A stretch of 64,000 nt of DNA from an uncultured Spartobacteria bacterium (GCA_903901425.1 CAIURC010000028.1:1-64000); one strand, 5' to 3'. Positions 1-9,370 are shown, counted from the first letter of the stretch. Translations and numbers: made by a program. Notes: a model not told the origin generated them from the letters alone.

Positions 1-12
1 TGTCCGGGCGCC

Positions 13-483
13 ATGAAGCAACCGACACTCCCGCATTCCCCTGCCTCCGGGGGGGTGGTGTCTCCCGAGCAAACCATCCACGGGCGCGGCCTCCGGATGA
101 CGGAACAACGCCGCCAGGTTTACGACGTCCTGATGGCGGAACGGGATCACCCCACAGCGGTGGAGGTTTTCATGCGGGTCAAGGCGAAGATGCCCTCCAT
201 TTCCCTGGCTACCGTGTACAACTGCCTTGAAACGCTGACCACATGTGGGTTGGTCAAGCTGGTGAGCCACGAGCGGGAACCTTCCCGCTACTGCCCCAAT
301 CTTCAGGAGCACGCCCATCTCTTCTGCGAGGGGTGTTCCACTGTCATGGACATTCCGCTCCGGCCCCGACGCCGGGCCGAGGAGGTCTGGATTTTCCCCG
401 AGAACGCCAAGGTCACCCATCAGGAGGCGTCATTCCGAGGGCTCTGCCCGGAATGCGCCTCGCGAAAACCCATCACACCATGA
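13..483 (+). CDS. Fur-family metal-responsive transcriptional regulator
   Basis: 156-residue Fur/PerR/Zur-type repressor. An N-terminal winged helix (about residues 29-85) ends in the recognition helix [13 protein letters not shown] dimerisation and metal domain follows, with HAHLFCEGC and a C-terminal CPEC, giving two CxxC pairs suited to a structural zinc. The stop (481-483) overlaps the sufC ATG (480-482) as ATGA, so regulator and suf genes are probably translationally coupled. Context suggests it controls Fe-S assembly in response to iron or peroxide; this is inference, because the promoter lies left of the window. Which metal it senses cannot be told from sequence. It is not an IscR or SufR (Rrf2/DeoR type) protein. 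An internal ATG at residue 29 is an alternative start. Confidence 0.88.
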   Translation: MKQPTLPHSPASGGVVSPEQTIHGRGLRMTEQRRQVYDVLMAERDHPTAVEVFMRVKAKMPSISLATVYNCLETLTTCGLVKLVSHEREPSRYCPNLQEHAHLFCEGCSTVMDIPLRPRRRAEEVWIFPENAKVTHQEASFRGLCPECASRKPITP

Positions 484-1250
484 GTTCACTGAGCATTCGT
501 AATCTGCATGTCCGGATTGGAGAAAAGGAGATCCTGAAGGGGTTGACCCTTGAGATCCCCAAGGGGGAAGTGCACGCCATCATGGGGCCGAACGGCTCCG
601 GAAAAAGCACGCTCAGCAAGGTCATCGCGGGGCATCCCGACTACACCGTGACCGCAGGCGAGGTGTTTTTGGACGGCGAAGACATCCTTGGGCTCGAGCC
701 CGATGTGCGGGCCCGGAAAGGGATCTTCCTTGCGTTCCAGTATCCGATCGAGATCCCGGGTGTGACCAACGCGAACTTCCTGCGCGCAGCCGTCCAAGCG
801 CGCCTGCCAGAGGGCGAGGAACTCGAGGCCACCGAGTTTTATGCGCGGATGTACGAGAAGATGGATTTGCTGGAAATGCCGCGTGCATTCACGGGTCGCG
901 CCGTGAACGAGGGGTTCTCTGGCGGGGAAAAGAAGCGGAACGAAATCCTGCAGATGGCGATGCTGGAGCCGAAGTACGCGGTTCTGGACGAGACGGACAG
1001 CGGTCTGGACATTGACGCATTGAAGGTGGTGGCGCACGGGGTCAACAGCCTCCGGGGGCCGGATCTTGGCATCCTGATCATCACGCATTACCAGCGGCTG
1101 CTGGACTACATTGTGCCGGACTACGTGCATGTGATGATGGATGGCCGGATTGTGCAGAGTGGTCCGAAGGAGCTCGCGCTGGAACTCGAAGCGCGCGGGT
1201 ACGATTTCATCAAGGAAGGCCTTGAGCGGGCGGAAGCGGTGGCTGGTTAA
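480..1250 (+). CDS. sufC: Fe-S cluster assembly ATPase SufC
   Basis: 256-residue ABC-type ATPase of the SufBCD scaffold, normal family length. Walker [10 protein letters not shown] is at residues 36-44, the signature is [10 protein letters not shown], and Walker B with D-loop is [12 protein letters not shown]. The form '[10 protein letters not shown]' is characteristic of SufC rather than of transporter ATPases. SufC binds SufB and SufD in the cytoplasm and uses ATP to reshape the scaffold during cluster assembly. The start overlaps the stop of the upstream Fur gene by ATGA, and sufB follows 64 bases on, so the genes form one operon. Cysteine desulfurase (sufS) and sufE/sufU are not in the window. 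Confidence 0.97.
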   Translation: MSSLSIRNLHVRIGEKEILKGLTLEIPKGEVHAIMGPNGSGKSTLSKVIAGHPDYTVTAGEVFLDGEDILGLEPDVRARKGIFLAFQYPIEIPGVTNANFLRAAVQARLPEGEELEATEFYARMYEKMDLLEMPRAFTGRAVNEGFSGGEKKRNEILQMAMLEPKYAVLDETDSGLDIDALKVVAHGVNSLRGPDLGILIITHYQRLLDYIVPDYVHVMMDGRIVQSGPKELALELEARGYDFIKEGLERAEAVAG

Positions 1251-1314
1251 GGAAAAACGGGCGGTCCCGGCTCCCGCAGAACGGGGGGACGGCCCAAACA
1301 CCCAAAAACAAACC

Positions 1315-2721
1315 ATGAACGACACGAGCACGATTGATATCGACCGCAGCGTTGGGGACTTTTCCTATCCGGAACAGCACGAGTTCGATGCCGGATACGG
1401 CCTGAGCCGGAAAACGGTGGAATACATTTCCCAGGTAAAGGGCGAGCCGGACTGGATCCGGGATTTCAGGCTGCGCGCCTTGGACGTTTTCGAGCGCAAA
1501 CCGATGCCCACGAGCTGGGCTTCGAGGGACTTGAACGCGATCGAGTTTGAGAAAATCCGCTACTACCTTGCACACGGGCAGAAGGCAAAGCGGTCCTGGG
1601 AGGAGGTGCCAGAGGACGTGAAGCGGACGTTTGAACGTCTCGGGATTCCGGAACAGGAACGGAAGTTTCTCGCAGGTGTGGAGGCCCAGTTCGACAGCGA
1701 GGCGGTGTATTCCAACATCAAGAAGGCCGTGGGGGATCAGGGCGTGATTTTTGTCGGATCCACCGAGGGTCTCATCAAGCACCCTGAGATCTTCCGGAAA
1801 TGGTTTGGGAAAGTGATTCCAACCGGGGACAACAAATTCAGTGCGCTGAACTCAGCGGTGTTCAGTGGTGGCTCGTTTATTTATGTGCCGCCGGGCGTGA
1901 AGGTGAAGCATCCCCTGCAGGCCTACTTCCGGATCAACGCAGAAAACTTTGGGCAGTTTGAGCGGACCCTGATCATTGCCGATGAAGGCAGCGAGGTGAT
2001 GTACATGGAAGGGTGCACGGCGCCGAAGTTTGAGACAGCGACCCTGCATTCCGCAGTGGTGGAATTGGTGGCGATGAAGGGAGCCAAGATCCAGTACGTG
2101 ACGGTCCAGAACTGGTCGGCGAACGTGTTCAACCTCGTCACCAAGCGCGCCGTGGCGCACGAGGAGGCAGAGGTGAAGTGGATCGATTGCAACATTGGTT
2201 CCCGCCTGACCATGAAGTATCCTGGGGTGGTGCTGAAGGGGCGGAAGGCGCGGGGCGAGGTGATCTCCATCGCGCTGGCGGGCGACGGCCAGCATCAGGA
2301 TACCGGTGCCAAGATGATCCATGCGGCGGATGAGACCACCTCGAACATCGTATCCAAGTCGATCTCTGTGGGGGAAGGCCGGGCAAGTTACCGGGGTTTG
2401 GTCCATGTGCCCAAGCACCTCAAGGGGTGCCGCAACAACACGGAGTGCGACGCGCTCCTGATCAACTCCAAAAGCCGTACCGACACGTACCCGGCCATCA
2501 CGGTCCGGGGGAGCGGCAATGCGGTTCAGCACGAGGCCAGTGTTTCCCAGATCAGCGCGGAACAGATTTTCTACATGCAGCAGCGCGGTCTCACCGAAGG
2601 CCAGGCCATGAGCCTTTCGGTGAACGGTTTTGTGAACGACCTGGTCCGGCAGTTCCCCATGGAGTACAGCGTCGAACTCAAGCGCCTGATCGACATGGAG
2701 ATGGAGGGCTCCGTGGGCTGA
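1315..2721 (+). CDS. sufB: Fe-S cluster assembly scaffold protein SufB
   Basis: 468 residues, the usual SufB length. The start at 1315 fits the family; an in-frame open stretch upstream overlaps sufC and is not expected to be used. Hallmarks are the N-terminal helical part with [20 protein letters not shown] and [12 protein letters not shown], the beta-helix core, and the C-terminal block [17 protein letters not shown] followed by [18 protein letters not shown] and the closing [19 protein letters not shown]. SufB pairs with SufD and SufC as the cytoplasmic scaffold on which [Fe-S] clusters are built. sufD starts 28 bases after the stop. Confidence 0.97.
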   Translation: MNDTSTIDIDRSVGDFSYPEQHEFDAGYGLSRKTVEYISQVKGEPDWIRDFRLRALDVFERKPMPTSWASRDLNAIEFEKIRYYLAHGQKAKRSWEEVPEDVKRTFERLGIPEQERKFLAGVEAQFDSEAVYSNIKKAVGDQGVIFVGSTEGLIKHPEIFRKWFGKVIPTGDNKFSALNSAVFSGGSFIYVPPGVKVKHPLQAYFRINAENFGQFERTLIIADEGSEVMYMEGCTAPKFETATLHSAVVELVAMKGAKIQYVTVQNWSANVFNLVTKRAVAHEEAEVKWIDCNIGSRLTMKYPGVVLKGRKARGEVISIALAGDGQHQDTGAKMIHAADETTSNIVSKSISVGEGRASYRGLVHVPKHLKGCRNNTECDALLINSKSRTDTYPAITVRGSGNAVQHEASVSQISAEQIFYMQQRGLTEGQAMSLSVNGFVNDLVRQFPMEYSVELKRLIDMEMEGSVG

Positions 2722-2749
2722 GCCGCAAAGGCCAACCCCGTTTCACACG

Positions 2750-4072
2750 ATGAGCGCAACAATCCTTGAAGAAAAAGCCTGCTGCACGTCCGCAGGTCCC
2801 TGTTCCAGCGAGGCTCCGGACTGGATCGCTTCTGCCCGGGCCGAGGCCTGGCGCCTGTACGACTCTCTCCCAAACCCGGCCCGCACCGACGAGGCTTGGC
2901 GGTTCGCGACCCTTTCGGGTTTGCTCAGCCCGCAGGAGTGTCTCCATGCCGGCCCTGCCCTTTCCAAAGAGTCCGGCGAGGAACTTGTCCGGCGTTCCAG
3001 GGGCGTCGAGCGCGTCGCTGGCCGCATGGTGTTTGGCAATGACCGGTTGCTGGCCCGCTCCGGCCAGGAACTGGCCCGGCTGGGCGTCATCTGGCTTCCG
3101 CTTCTGGAGGCCGCCCGCCAGCATCCGGACCTCGTCCAGAGCCATCTGCTGAAGACTCCAGCCGCGCTGGGTTCAGCGAAATTTGCGGCACTCCACCTGT
3201 CCCAGTTGAAGGCCGGGACATTTCTGTATGTGCCGCGTGGTGTGGAGGTGGACCTTCCTCTGGAAACGCACCACTGGCTGGAGAGCGGAGCATGTTTCCC
3301 ACACACCCTGGTGGTTGCCGAGGAGGGAAGCCGGGTCACCCTGATGGATTACTTCCAGTCGGTGGACAGGAATGGCAAGGGTCTGGCCTGCGGGGTGAAT
3401 GATCTGGTGCTGGCACCTGGCGCCTCCGTGACGCATGTCTCCGTCCAGGAATGGGGCCGGAACGTGACCGGGTTCCACATCGGGTCGGCGGCACTGAGCC
3501 GCGGGGCACGGTCCGCTTCACTGCAGGTGCATCTGGGGGGGCGCAGGATGCGTTCTGAGAGCATCAGCCGGCTCTGCGGGGAGGGCGCGCGCAGCGACAT
3601 GCTTTCGGTGAGCGTGGCCGATGGCACACAGGAGTACGACCAGCGCACCCTTCAGGTTCACGAGGCCCGAAACACTTCAAGCGATCTTTTGTATAAAAAC
3701 TCGCTGGACGACACGGCCCGGACGGTTTTCGCAGGATTGATCCGCGTGGAGCCGGGCGCGCACCAGACGGACGCGTACCAGAAGGTGCGCAATCTGTTGC
3801 TCAGCGGCGAAGCTGAGGCCAACAGCGCCCCGGGCCTCGAAATCGAGGCGGACGATGTCCGGTGTTCCCACGGTGCAACCACGGGGGAGGTCGATGCCGC
3901 TGAACTGTTTTACCTCCTTTCCCGCGGAATTCCCCGGCAGGAGGCCTACAAGCTCATCGTTCACGGATTCCTTGAGGAAGTCCTGGAACGGCTGGCACGC
4001 CCCGACCTGACCGCACGCCTCAGCGAACGCGTGTACGCAAAGTTTGATGCAAAGGCCGGCTCCGCCCGATAG
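2750..4072 (+). CDS. sufD: Fe-S cluster assembly protein SufD
   Basis: 440 residues, matching SufD. The C-terminal core has EIEADDVRCSHGATTGEV, which holds the conserved Cys-Ser-His of the SufB-SufD interface, followed by AAELFYLLSRGIPRQEAYK. The N-terminal part is divergent, as usual for this subunit, and begins with an unusual Cys-rich stretch (CCTSAGPC). SufD supports iron acquisition and dimerises with SufB. It is the last recognisable suf gene here; a small membrane protein gene follows after 9 bases and may be co-transcribed. Confidence 0.95.
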   Translation: MSATILEEKACCTSAGPCSSEAPDWIASARAEAWRLYDSLPNPARTDEAWRFATLSGLLSPQECLHAGPALSKESGEELVRRSRGVERVAGRMVFGNDRLLARSGQELARLGVIWLPLLEAARQHPDLVQSHLLKTPAALGSAKFAALHLSQLKAGTFLYVPRGVEVDLPLETHHWLESGACFPHTLVVAEEGSRVTLMDYFQSVDRNGKGLACGVNDLVLAPGASVTHVSVQEWGRNVTGFHIGSAALSRGARSASLQVHLGGRRMRSESISRLCGEGARSDMLSVSVADGTQEYDQRTLQVHEARNTSSDLLYKNSLDDTARTVFAGLIRVEPGAHQTDAYQKVRNLLLSGEAEANSAPGLEIEADDVRCSHGATTGEVDAAELFYLLSRGIPRQEAYKLIVHGFLEEVLERLARPDLTARLSERVYAKFDAKAGSAR

Positions 4073-4081
4073 GGTGGGGGG

Positions 4082-4867
4082 ATGAACTGGAGGCCTTACG
4101 CATTTGGCGCTTTGGCAGCGGCTCTGGGTGCCGCGGTCGCTGTTTTGGTGCTGGCGTGGCTTGACGCGCCGGAACCACCCACCAGTGTCCCTGTGGAGCA
4201 AAGCCCGCCCGCGGCTCCCGAGGAGATTCCGGGCAACGGTGCATCGGTGGAGCAGGCCGCGAGCAAGATACAGTCCTACACCAACAGGATTGCAGCCGCC
4301 GCCGCTGCCATGGATCCCGAAAACCGGAAGGCGCTGTTTGCCACCCAGCGGGTGTTCGCCCGATTGTCCCCGCTGGTTGCCGCTTATGAAGCCGCTCTCC
4401 ACGAACTGAACGAGGCCGGCGGCGCAGCCCCAGCCAAGCTCCAGTCCCGGGAAGAAATCGCGCGCCGCATCGGGCAGGTGCGCCAGTTCATGTCTGCAGG
4501 CCGCGCAGTCTGGCAATTCTATGGCGAACTCGAAAAAAACTTCGGCACGGAGCTCGCCCGCGAGAAACTGCCCGAGTCCACACGGCGGCAACTCTTGGAC
4601 GCGTTCCGCCGTGGGGCCAGCATCGACGAAAATCTCCTGGTCCGGGACTGCGACCGTGAGATCGGCGCAGGTCTGCTCGATGTTTTGGAACTACTCCGTC
4701 GACATTGGGGGAGTTGGACGGTGCGTGAAGGCACCGTGATGTTTGAGCAGGATGCAGTCCTCGGGGAGTACTTGGCGCTCCAAGAAAAAGTGCGCCTTGC
4801 AACGGAGCGGCAACAGACAGCGCATAAAAAACTGCGGGAACGCGTCGGTGCGCCCGCGCAAAAGTAA
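4082..4867 (+). CDS. Hypothetical membrane-anchored protein downstream of sufD
   Basis: 261 residues, family not recognised. An N-terminal hydrophobic helix (about residues 7-28) is followed by a Pro-rich linker and a long, Ala/Glu/Arg-rich, probably helical domain. This predicts a protein anchored in the inner membrane with the bulk in the periplasm. It begins 9 bases after sufD behind a G-rich stretch that could act as ribosome binding site, so it is probably the last gene of the suf operon. Nothing in the sequence shows a role in Fe-S assembly. Confidence 0.75.
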   Translation: MNWRPYAFGALAAALGAAVAVLVLAWLDAPEPPTSVPVEQSPPAAPEEIPGNGASVEQAASKIQSYTNRIAAAAAAMDPENRKALFATQRVFARLSPLVAAYEAALHELNEAGGAAPAKLQSREEIARRIGQVRQFMSAGRAVWQFYGELEKNFGTELAREKLPESTRRQLLDAFRRGASIDENLLVRDCDREIGAGLLDVLELLRRHWGSWTVREGTVMFEQDAVLGEYLALQEKVRLATERQQTAHKKLRERVGAPAQK

Positions 4868-4911
4868 ATTCCTCACCTGGAACCTGACCAGGGGCGCCCG
4901 CGGAAAGTCCG

Positions 4912-4941
4912 GCCCCGTCGGGGCTAGTCACGGATTTTTTT
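4912..4941 (+). terminator. Possible weak terminator after the suf operon
   Basis: A short hairpin, GCCCC-GTC-GGGGC (4912-4924), is followed about 10 bases later by seven T (4935-4941). The gap between stem and T-run is longer than ideal. The minus-strand gene to the right ends at 4928, so transcripts from the two sides converge here. Confidence 0.3.
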
Positions 4942-5641
4942 CAGGGGTCTCAGCGGGGGCAGTTTCTGCGGGTGGACGCGGGCCTGTCAGACCGGCATCG
5001 TCGAGGTGAAAAATCCCGTTGGTCATTCCTGGCTCCCGTCCCAGCTCGATTTTCCAGGTGATCCGGACAAAAGCAGCATCGGCCGGGGCGTCGAGATCGA
5101 CGGCAAACTCGTTCCACTGGCTGCTGTTGAAAAGGGGCGGCCGTTTGCCCAGTCGGACCCGGTTGTCTGGAATGGGATGGAGCCGGATCTCGACATCCCC
5201 AGTGTTTGCAATGCCGTCCCGGAGAAAAAACTCGGCCATGAATTTTAGGAACGGCGCCCGCTGGTCCAGCGTCAGCGGCTGGTCCGGATGGCTCCTACCC
5301 CAGATGAAAGCGCGGTATTTTGCCCCGGCTTGGATGGGGATCAGGTTTGAGATCAGCGTGCATCCGGCGGAAAAACCGTCAAAATGATCGAAGCTTGCGT
5401 ACAGCGATTGTTTGCCCGTGCGCGCAAACCCATTCGCGAGGCCGGCTGTGAATCCGGCTCCTGTGCCAGGTTTTACCGTAAACTCAATCCAGTCCCGGTT
5501 CCCGGGGCCCTTCAACGGAGTGCCCCCGGCGGAGGCTGGTGTGCGTTCCCGGACTAACGGGCTTTCAAACCCGCCTCCGGAAATCAGAGGTTCGGCGACA
5601 GCAGCCGTTGCGGAAGCCAGAAGAAGAAGGGGCCAGCGCAT
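4928..5641 (-). CDS. Hypothetical secreted protein, carbohydrate-binding-like fold
   Basis: 237 residues, no named family recognised. An N-terminal signal peptide (MRWPLLLLASATAAVAEP) is followed by a beta-rich domain with repeated aromatic and Gly/Asn positions. WNEFAVDLDAPADAAFVRIT and GIFHLDDAGL resemble carbohydrate-binding or discoidin-like jelly rolls that describe the 'NGGFE' of extracellular proteins. The C-terminus is a Pro/Glu-rich tail. It starts 3 bases after the hisD stop on the same strand, so the two are almost certainly co-transcribed, an odd partner for a histidine-biosynthesis gene. Confidence 0.72.
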   Translation of the reverse strand: MRWPLLLLASATAAVAEPLISGGGFESPLVRERTPASAGGTPLKGPGNRDWIEFTVKPGTGAGFTAGLANGFARTGKQSLYASFDHFDGFSAGCTLISNLIPIQAGAKYRAFIWGRSHPDQPLTLDQRAPFLKFMAEFFLRDGIANTGDVEIRLHPIPDNRVRLGKRPPLFNSSQWNEFAVDLDAPADAAFVRITWKIELGREPGMTNGIFHLDDAGLTGPRPPAETAPAETPEKNP

Positions 5642-5644
5642 GGG

Positions 5645-6916
5645 TCAGTGGAGTCGGATGGAGGCTGAGCGCCCGTGGGCGTCCAGCCCTTCCACGGCGC
5701 TGAATTGTTCAATCGTCCGCACCGATTTCGCCAGCGACGCCCGGCTGAGTTTCACGATGCTTGTCCGGCGCTGGAACATGTCTGCCATCAGGCCGGGGAA
5801 CGCCTTGCCCGCCCCGCCGGTGGGCAGCGTGTGGCTGGGCCCGGCCATGAAATCACCCGCCGCCACCGGCGAATAGCCACCGACAAAAATCGCGCCGCTG
5901 GTGACCAACTGCGCCGCCACACGGTCCTCGTCCTTGGCCACCAGCGACACATGTTCCGCCGCATACTCGTTGGCCAGTTCGATCCCTGCCTTCAGCGATT
6001 TCACCAAAACCAGAGTGCAGTCCTTTTCAAGCACGCCGGCCAGATGTTCCTGCCTCGAAAGGCTCTTGAGCTGATTGGAAAGCTCATTCCGCACCCCCTC
6101 CAGCAGTTTAGCGGAAGGCGTCACTAGCAGGCTCTGGCTCCCTTTCCCGTGTTCTGCCTGCGCCAGAAGATCCGCCGCCACCCATGCAGGGTTTGCTGTG
6201 GCGTCTGCAAGCACCAGCACCTCGCTCGGACCTGGCAGCAAATCCACCGAGACCGTCCCAAAAACCTGCCGCTTTGCCTCCACCACATACGCGTTTCCAG
6301 GCCCAAAAATCCTCTGGACCGGCCGAATTGTCTCCGTGCCGTACGCCAGTGCGGCAATCGCCTGCGCGCCTCCCACGGGGTAAATCTCAGTCGCGCCGGC
6401 TTGGTTCAGGGCGTAGTGGAGTGCCCGGTTAATCTTCCCGCTGCTGTCCGCCGGGGTAGCAACCACAATCTCAGGCACTCCCGCCGCCGCAGCAAGAGTC
6501 ACCGTCATCACCGCAGTCGAAACCAGCGGGGCGGTTCCGCCCGGGACGTAGATCCCCACCCGCTGAAACGGGTCAAACCGTTCCCCCACTTGGCCGCCTT
6601 GGGCGTTCCGCATCGACCAGCTTTTTCGTAGAGAACGCTTCGCAAACGCGTGCACGTTGGCATGCGATTCCCGGATCGCAGCCGCCGTGGCCGGATCCAC
6701 CTCCGGACTCCCCGTGACCCTCAGCCGTTTCCCTCCCTTCAACCGTGGTCCCCCAAACCGCTCGCAATATTCCAGCAGAGCCCGGTCTCCTCCCGCACGC
6801 ACGCCCTCCAGAATCTCGCGCACGGTCTTTTCCACGGCAGGGTCGGGAGCAGCTTTCCGGTTCAGTTGGGCAACGGCTTTTTCAAAGCCGGGGTCGGTGT
6901 AACGGAGAATGCGCAT
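5645..6916 (-). CDS. hisD: Histidinol dehydrogenase
   Basis: 423 residues with the start at 6916 (MRILRYTDP), where family homology begins. An in-frame extension to 7039 lacks homology. The GAAGG-AGG sequence directly abuts the ATG. The enzyme carries out the last two steps of histidine synthesis, L-histidinol to L-histidine, in the cytoplasm with Zn2+ and NAD+. Visible signatures are VGIYVPGGTAPLVSTAVM, FGPGNAYVVEAKRQVFG, the catalytic Glu-His in NEYAAEHVSLV, and the zinc/substrate region VAAGDFMAGPSHTLPTGG. No other his gene lies nearby, so it is a solitary his locus here, co-transcribed with the secreted protein gene that follows it. Confidence 0.96.
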   Translation of the reverse strand: MRILRYTDPGFEKAVAQLNRKAAPDPAVEKTVREILEGVRAGGDRALLEYCERFGGPRLKGGKRLRVTGSPEVDPATAAAIRESHANVHAFAKRSLRKSWSMRNAQGGQVGERFDPFQRVGIYVPGGTAPLVSTAVMTVTLAAAAGVPEIVVATPADSSGKINRALHYALNQAGATEIYPVGGAQAIAALAYGTETIRPVQRIFGPGNAYVVEAKRQVFGTVSVDLLPGPSEVLVLADATANPAWVAADLLAQAEHGKGSQSLLVTPSAKLLEGVRNELSNQLKSLSRQEHLAGVLEKDCTLVLVKSLKAGIELANEYAAEHVSLVAKDEDRVAAQLVTSGAIFVGGYSPVAAGDFMAGPSHTLPTGGAGKAFPGLMADMFQRRTSIVKLSRASLAKSVRTIEQFSAVEGLDAHGRSASIRLH

Positions 6917-7007
6917 CCTCCTTCTGTACTGGCCAGGCGCGCTTTTGGAAAGTGCGCGGGTTCCGGCCTTGGCTCTGAAATTCCAAAACGCTACTCTCCC
7001 CTCCCTT

Positions 7008-7514
7008 ATGGCTAGAACGCGCCCGGCAGTGATGGACACCCAGACCGCAATCGCGGAGGTCAGGGCCGTGTACGCGGAACTGGATCAGCGCCCTGTTGAA
7101 CGGCAGTGCACCCTCCGCACCGAGTGCTGCCGGTTCAAGCAGACCGGCGAAACCCCCTATCTCACCGCCGGCGAAGCCCTTCTCCTCGCGGACGCCCTTC
7201 GCAAACGCGGTCAGCACAGGATCCGGGAGACCAACGACGGAAACTGCCCCCTCCTCGATCTCAAGACCGGCCGTTGCGAGGCCTACGCGGACAGGCCCTT
7301 TGGTTGCAGAACCCATTTCTGTGCCGCTGCAGGTGGCCCTTACTCCCGCCGTGAAGTGGTGGACCTGATCCGGCGGTTGGAAGATCTGGACCATGCTGTG
7401 GGTGGATCAGGTTCCCAACGGCTCGGGCCGGCGCTCCGCTGGGCGCTTTCCACCCCAAGCGCGACGGGCAAGGTGAAGGCGCAGCCGATGCCGCGGGCCC
7501 GGGGCAGGGGATAG
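7008..7514 (+). CDS. YkgJ-type CxxC-cluster (putative metal-binding) protein
   Basis: 168 residues from ATG 7008; ATG 7032 (MDTQTAIAE) is equally possible, and a still longer form would overlap hisD. The Cys pattern QCTLRTECCRF, then NCPLLDLKTGRCEAYADRP, then GCRTHFC, is that of the YkgJ/'zinc- or iron-chelating' family. Its members bind a metal or Fe-S centre through about eight Cys, and their biochemical role is poorly known. The C-terminal tail (residues 135-168) is basic and low in complexity. It is divergent from hisD, with start codons 91 bases apart. Confidence 0.8.
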   Translation: MARTRPAVMDTQTAIAEVRAVYAELDQRPVERQCTLRTECCRFKQTGETPYLTAGEALLLADALRKRGQHRIRETNDGNCPLLDLKTGRCEAYADRPFGCRTHFCAAAGGPYSRREVVDLIRRLEDLDHAVGGSGSQRLGPALRWALSTPSATGKVKAQPMPRARGRG

Positions 7515-7770
7515 GAGTGTGGCAAAATGGCGCTTTCTGGGTCGGATCTGGGCGGTTTTCCCGAGGGGGAAAGTGTCATTATGGCGCTTTTCTCAGGGCT
7601 GATGACGGTGGTTTCCTGATTGAAAAGTTCTGCGGGTTAAATCGCAAGTATCTGCTCCGCAGGGGTTTGCGTATCCAATGGATTGCAGGATGCCGCGGCT
7701 GGCATCCCTCTGGCTCTGGGATGTTCATGAAGAAACTGCCTCCGGTCACGGAGGCTCAACCCAAAACCTC

Positions 7771-8217
7771 ATGAACAGACATCTCATGCTCAACACATCC
7801 CTCCTGCCCTGGACTCCCTTCCGCAGCGGACTCCGGGAAGAAATCAACCTCCTGTTTCCCGGAGTCGCCCAGCCAGTCTCTGCGCCCCCGATCGACCTGT
7901 ACGAACAGGAAGGGGCTTTTGTCCTCCACTGCGAACTGCCGGGAATGGGCCGGGACCAAATCGCCGTCAGTTTTCAGGAAGGCGTCCTGAGCATCAGCGG
8001 CGAACGCAAGCCGGACCACGCTCCTGAAGGCGCTTTCCGGGTGGAAAGACGGACCGGCCGGTTTGAACGCCGGATCGCACTTCCTGCAGCCGTCGATCCC
8101 GCCCGGATCGAGGCCACCTATGTGGACGGCGTTCTCAGGGTGCTCCTTCCAAAGCCGGAATCCGCCAAACCCCGCGTCATTCCGGTCCACGTGCCAGAAA
8201 CCGTGGACCGCTCATAG
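7771..8217 (+). CDS. Small heat-shock protein, Hsp20/alpha-crystallin family
   Basis: 148 residues from ATG 7771; ATG 7786 (MLNTSLLPW) is an alternative. The alpha-crystallin domain spans roughly residues 40-140: PIDLYEQEGAFVLHCELPGM, then an ISGERK turn, RRTGRFERRIALPAAVDP and the hallmark ATYVDGVLRVLLPK. The C-terminal Ile-Pro-Val is the oligomerisation IxV-type motif. It is an ATP-independent holdase that keeps unfolding proteins soluble in the cytoplasm. The 256 bases before it contain no other gene, and no CIRCE operator was found. A strong hairpin follows the stop. Confidence 0.93.
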   Translation: MNRHLMLNTSLLPWTPFRSGLREEINLLFPGVAQPVSAPPIDLYEQEGAFVLHCELPGMGRDQIAVSFQEGVLSISGERKPDHAPEGAFRVERRTGRFERRIALPAAVDPARIEATYVDGVLRVLLPKPESAKPRVIPVHVPETVDRS

Positions 8218-8227
8218 GGGCTGGCCC

Positions 8228-8259
8228 CCCCCGCTGCAGCGGAGGTGCTGCAGCGGGGG
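8228..8259 (+). other. Perfect 13-bp hairpin with a GGAGGT loop
   Basis: CCCCCGCTGCAGC (8228-8240), loop GGAGGT, GCTGCAGCGGGGG (8247-8259), starting 11 bases after the hsp20 stop. There is no T-run, so it is not a canonical intrinsic terminator. It could stabilise the 3' end of the hsp20 message or sit in the leader of the following gene, whose start is at 8338. Confidence 0.6.
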
Positions 8260-8337
8260 CGTGGCGGATTGACACGCAGGGGCGGATCGGGGACCCTTTC
8301 GGTTCGGGAGCGCTGGAACACCGCTCCCGCCCCCCCT

Positions 8338-9363
8338 ATGAAACGCCCCCCTCGTTCCCTCCCCCCCTATGATCCCGTGGGAATCCAACCGGAGACCGCC
8401 GATGCAGTTCATCGCCGGAGTTTTCTCAAAAGCTGCATCGGCGCGGCCGGATTCGTCGGCGCGTTGGGGCGCACCGGATCCGCCGCCAGTTCGCCGGACT
8501 CGGAAACGCTGGTCACGACGCTCCACCGTTCGCTTTCTGAGGAGCAGCGCAGCCTGATCTGTTTCCCGTTCGATCATCCTCTCCGCCAGAAGGTGGACAA
8601 CAACTGGATGATCACCGACCGATCCATCGGCTCGCTGCTGACGCCAGACCAGCTCCAGATGGTGCGCGAGATCTTTCTGGGTTTACACTCCCCCGAATAC
8701 GCCGACCGGGTACTGAGTCAGGTCCGGCATGACAGCGGCCGGGAAGGGTTCGAGGGGGGGAGCGCCATCGCATTGTTCGGCGAACCCGGTACGGGAAAAT
8801 TCGAGTTCGTTCTCACCGGACGCCACTGCACCCGGCGGTGCGACGGCGATTCCGTGGAGGGTGCCGCATTCGGGGGCCCGATCTTTTACGGCCATGCCGC
8901 GCAGGGTTTTAACGAAAAGCCCGACCATCCTGGCAACGCCTATTGGTTCCAGGCGGTGCGCGCCAACGAAGTGTTCCAGATGCTCGACGGCCGGCAGCGG
9001 GAAAAGGCGCTGCTGGACCGGGCGCGACGCGAGTCTGGCAATGACACCGTGCGGCTCAGTGGAAGTTCCAAAGGACTCGCTGGAATCCGGGTGGGCGACC
9101 TTTCCCCGGACCAGAAGGAGGGCGTCCAGAAGGTCCTGCGCGACCTGCTTGCGCCCTTTCGGAAAAAGGACGCTGACGAGGTGATGAATCTGGTGCGCGG
9201 CGCTTCGGGAACCGGCATGGACGATCTGCACCTCTCCTTCTACAAGGGACACGACATCGGGAACGACGGCATCTGGGACGTGTGGCAGGTCGAGGGTCCC
9301 AACATGGTCTGGTATTTCCGGGGCCAGCCCCATGTGCACGTTTGGGTCCATGTCAAAGCCTGA
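8338..9363 (+). CDS. Tat-exported DUF3500-like protein
   Basis: 341 residues from ATG 8338. A twin-arginine signal (HRRSFLKSCIGAAGFVGALG, about residues 25-44) predicts export of a folded protein. The mature part has FPFDHPLRQKVDNNW, a 'GRHCTRRCDGDSVEGAAFGG' block and PIFYGH, which resemble the DUF3500 family, a family with no established function. Near the C-terminus are DDLHLSFYKGHD and a His-rich end (GQPHVHVWVHVKA) that could bind metal. The next gene starts 7 bases after the stop, so the two are probably co-expressed. The longer in-frame form from GTG 8245 would include low-complexity sequence and is rejected. Confidence 0.78.
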   Translation: MKRPPRSLPPYDPVGIQPETADAVHRRSFLKSCIGAAGFVGALGRTGSAASSPDSETLVTTLHRSLSEEQRSLICFPFDHPLRQKVDNNWMITDRSIGSLLTPDQLQMVREIFLGLHSPEYADRVLSQVRHDSGREGFEGGSAIALFGEPGTGKFEFVLTGRHCTRRCDGDSVEGAAFGGPIFYGHAAQGFNEKPDHPGNAYWFQAVRANEVFQMLDGRQREKALLDRARRESGNDTVRLSGSSKGLAGIRVGDLSPDQKEGVQKVLRDLLAPFRKKDADEVMNLVRGASGTGMDDLHLSFYKGHDIGNDGIWDVWQVEGPNMVWYFRGQPHVHVWVHVKA

Positions 9364-9370
9364 CCCCCCG

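Noticed and set aside
486-1331. 281-codon open frame on the minus strand across sufC
   Set aside because: It lies fully opposite a gene with clear ABC ATPase motifs and has no recognisable domain; it is a shadow of G+C-rich coding sequence.
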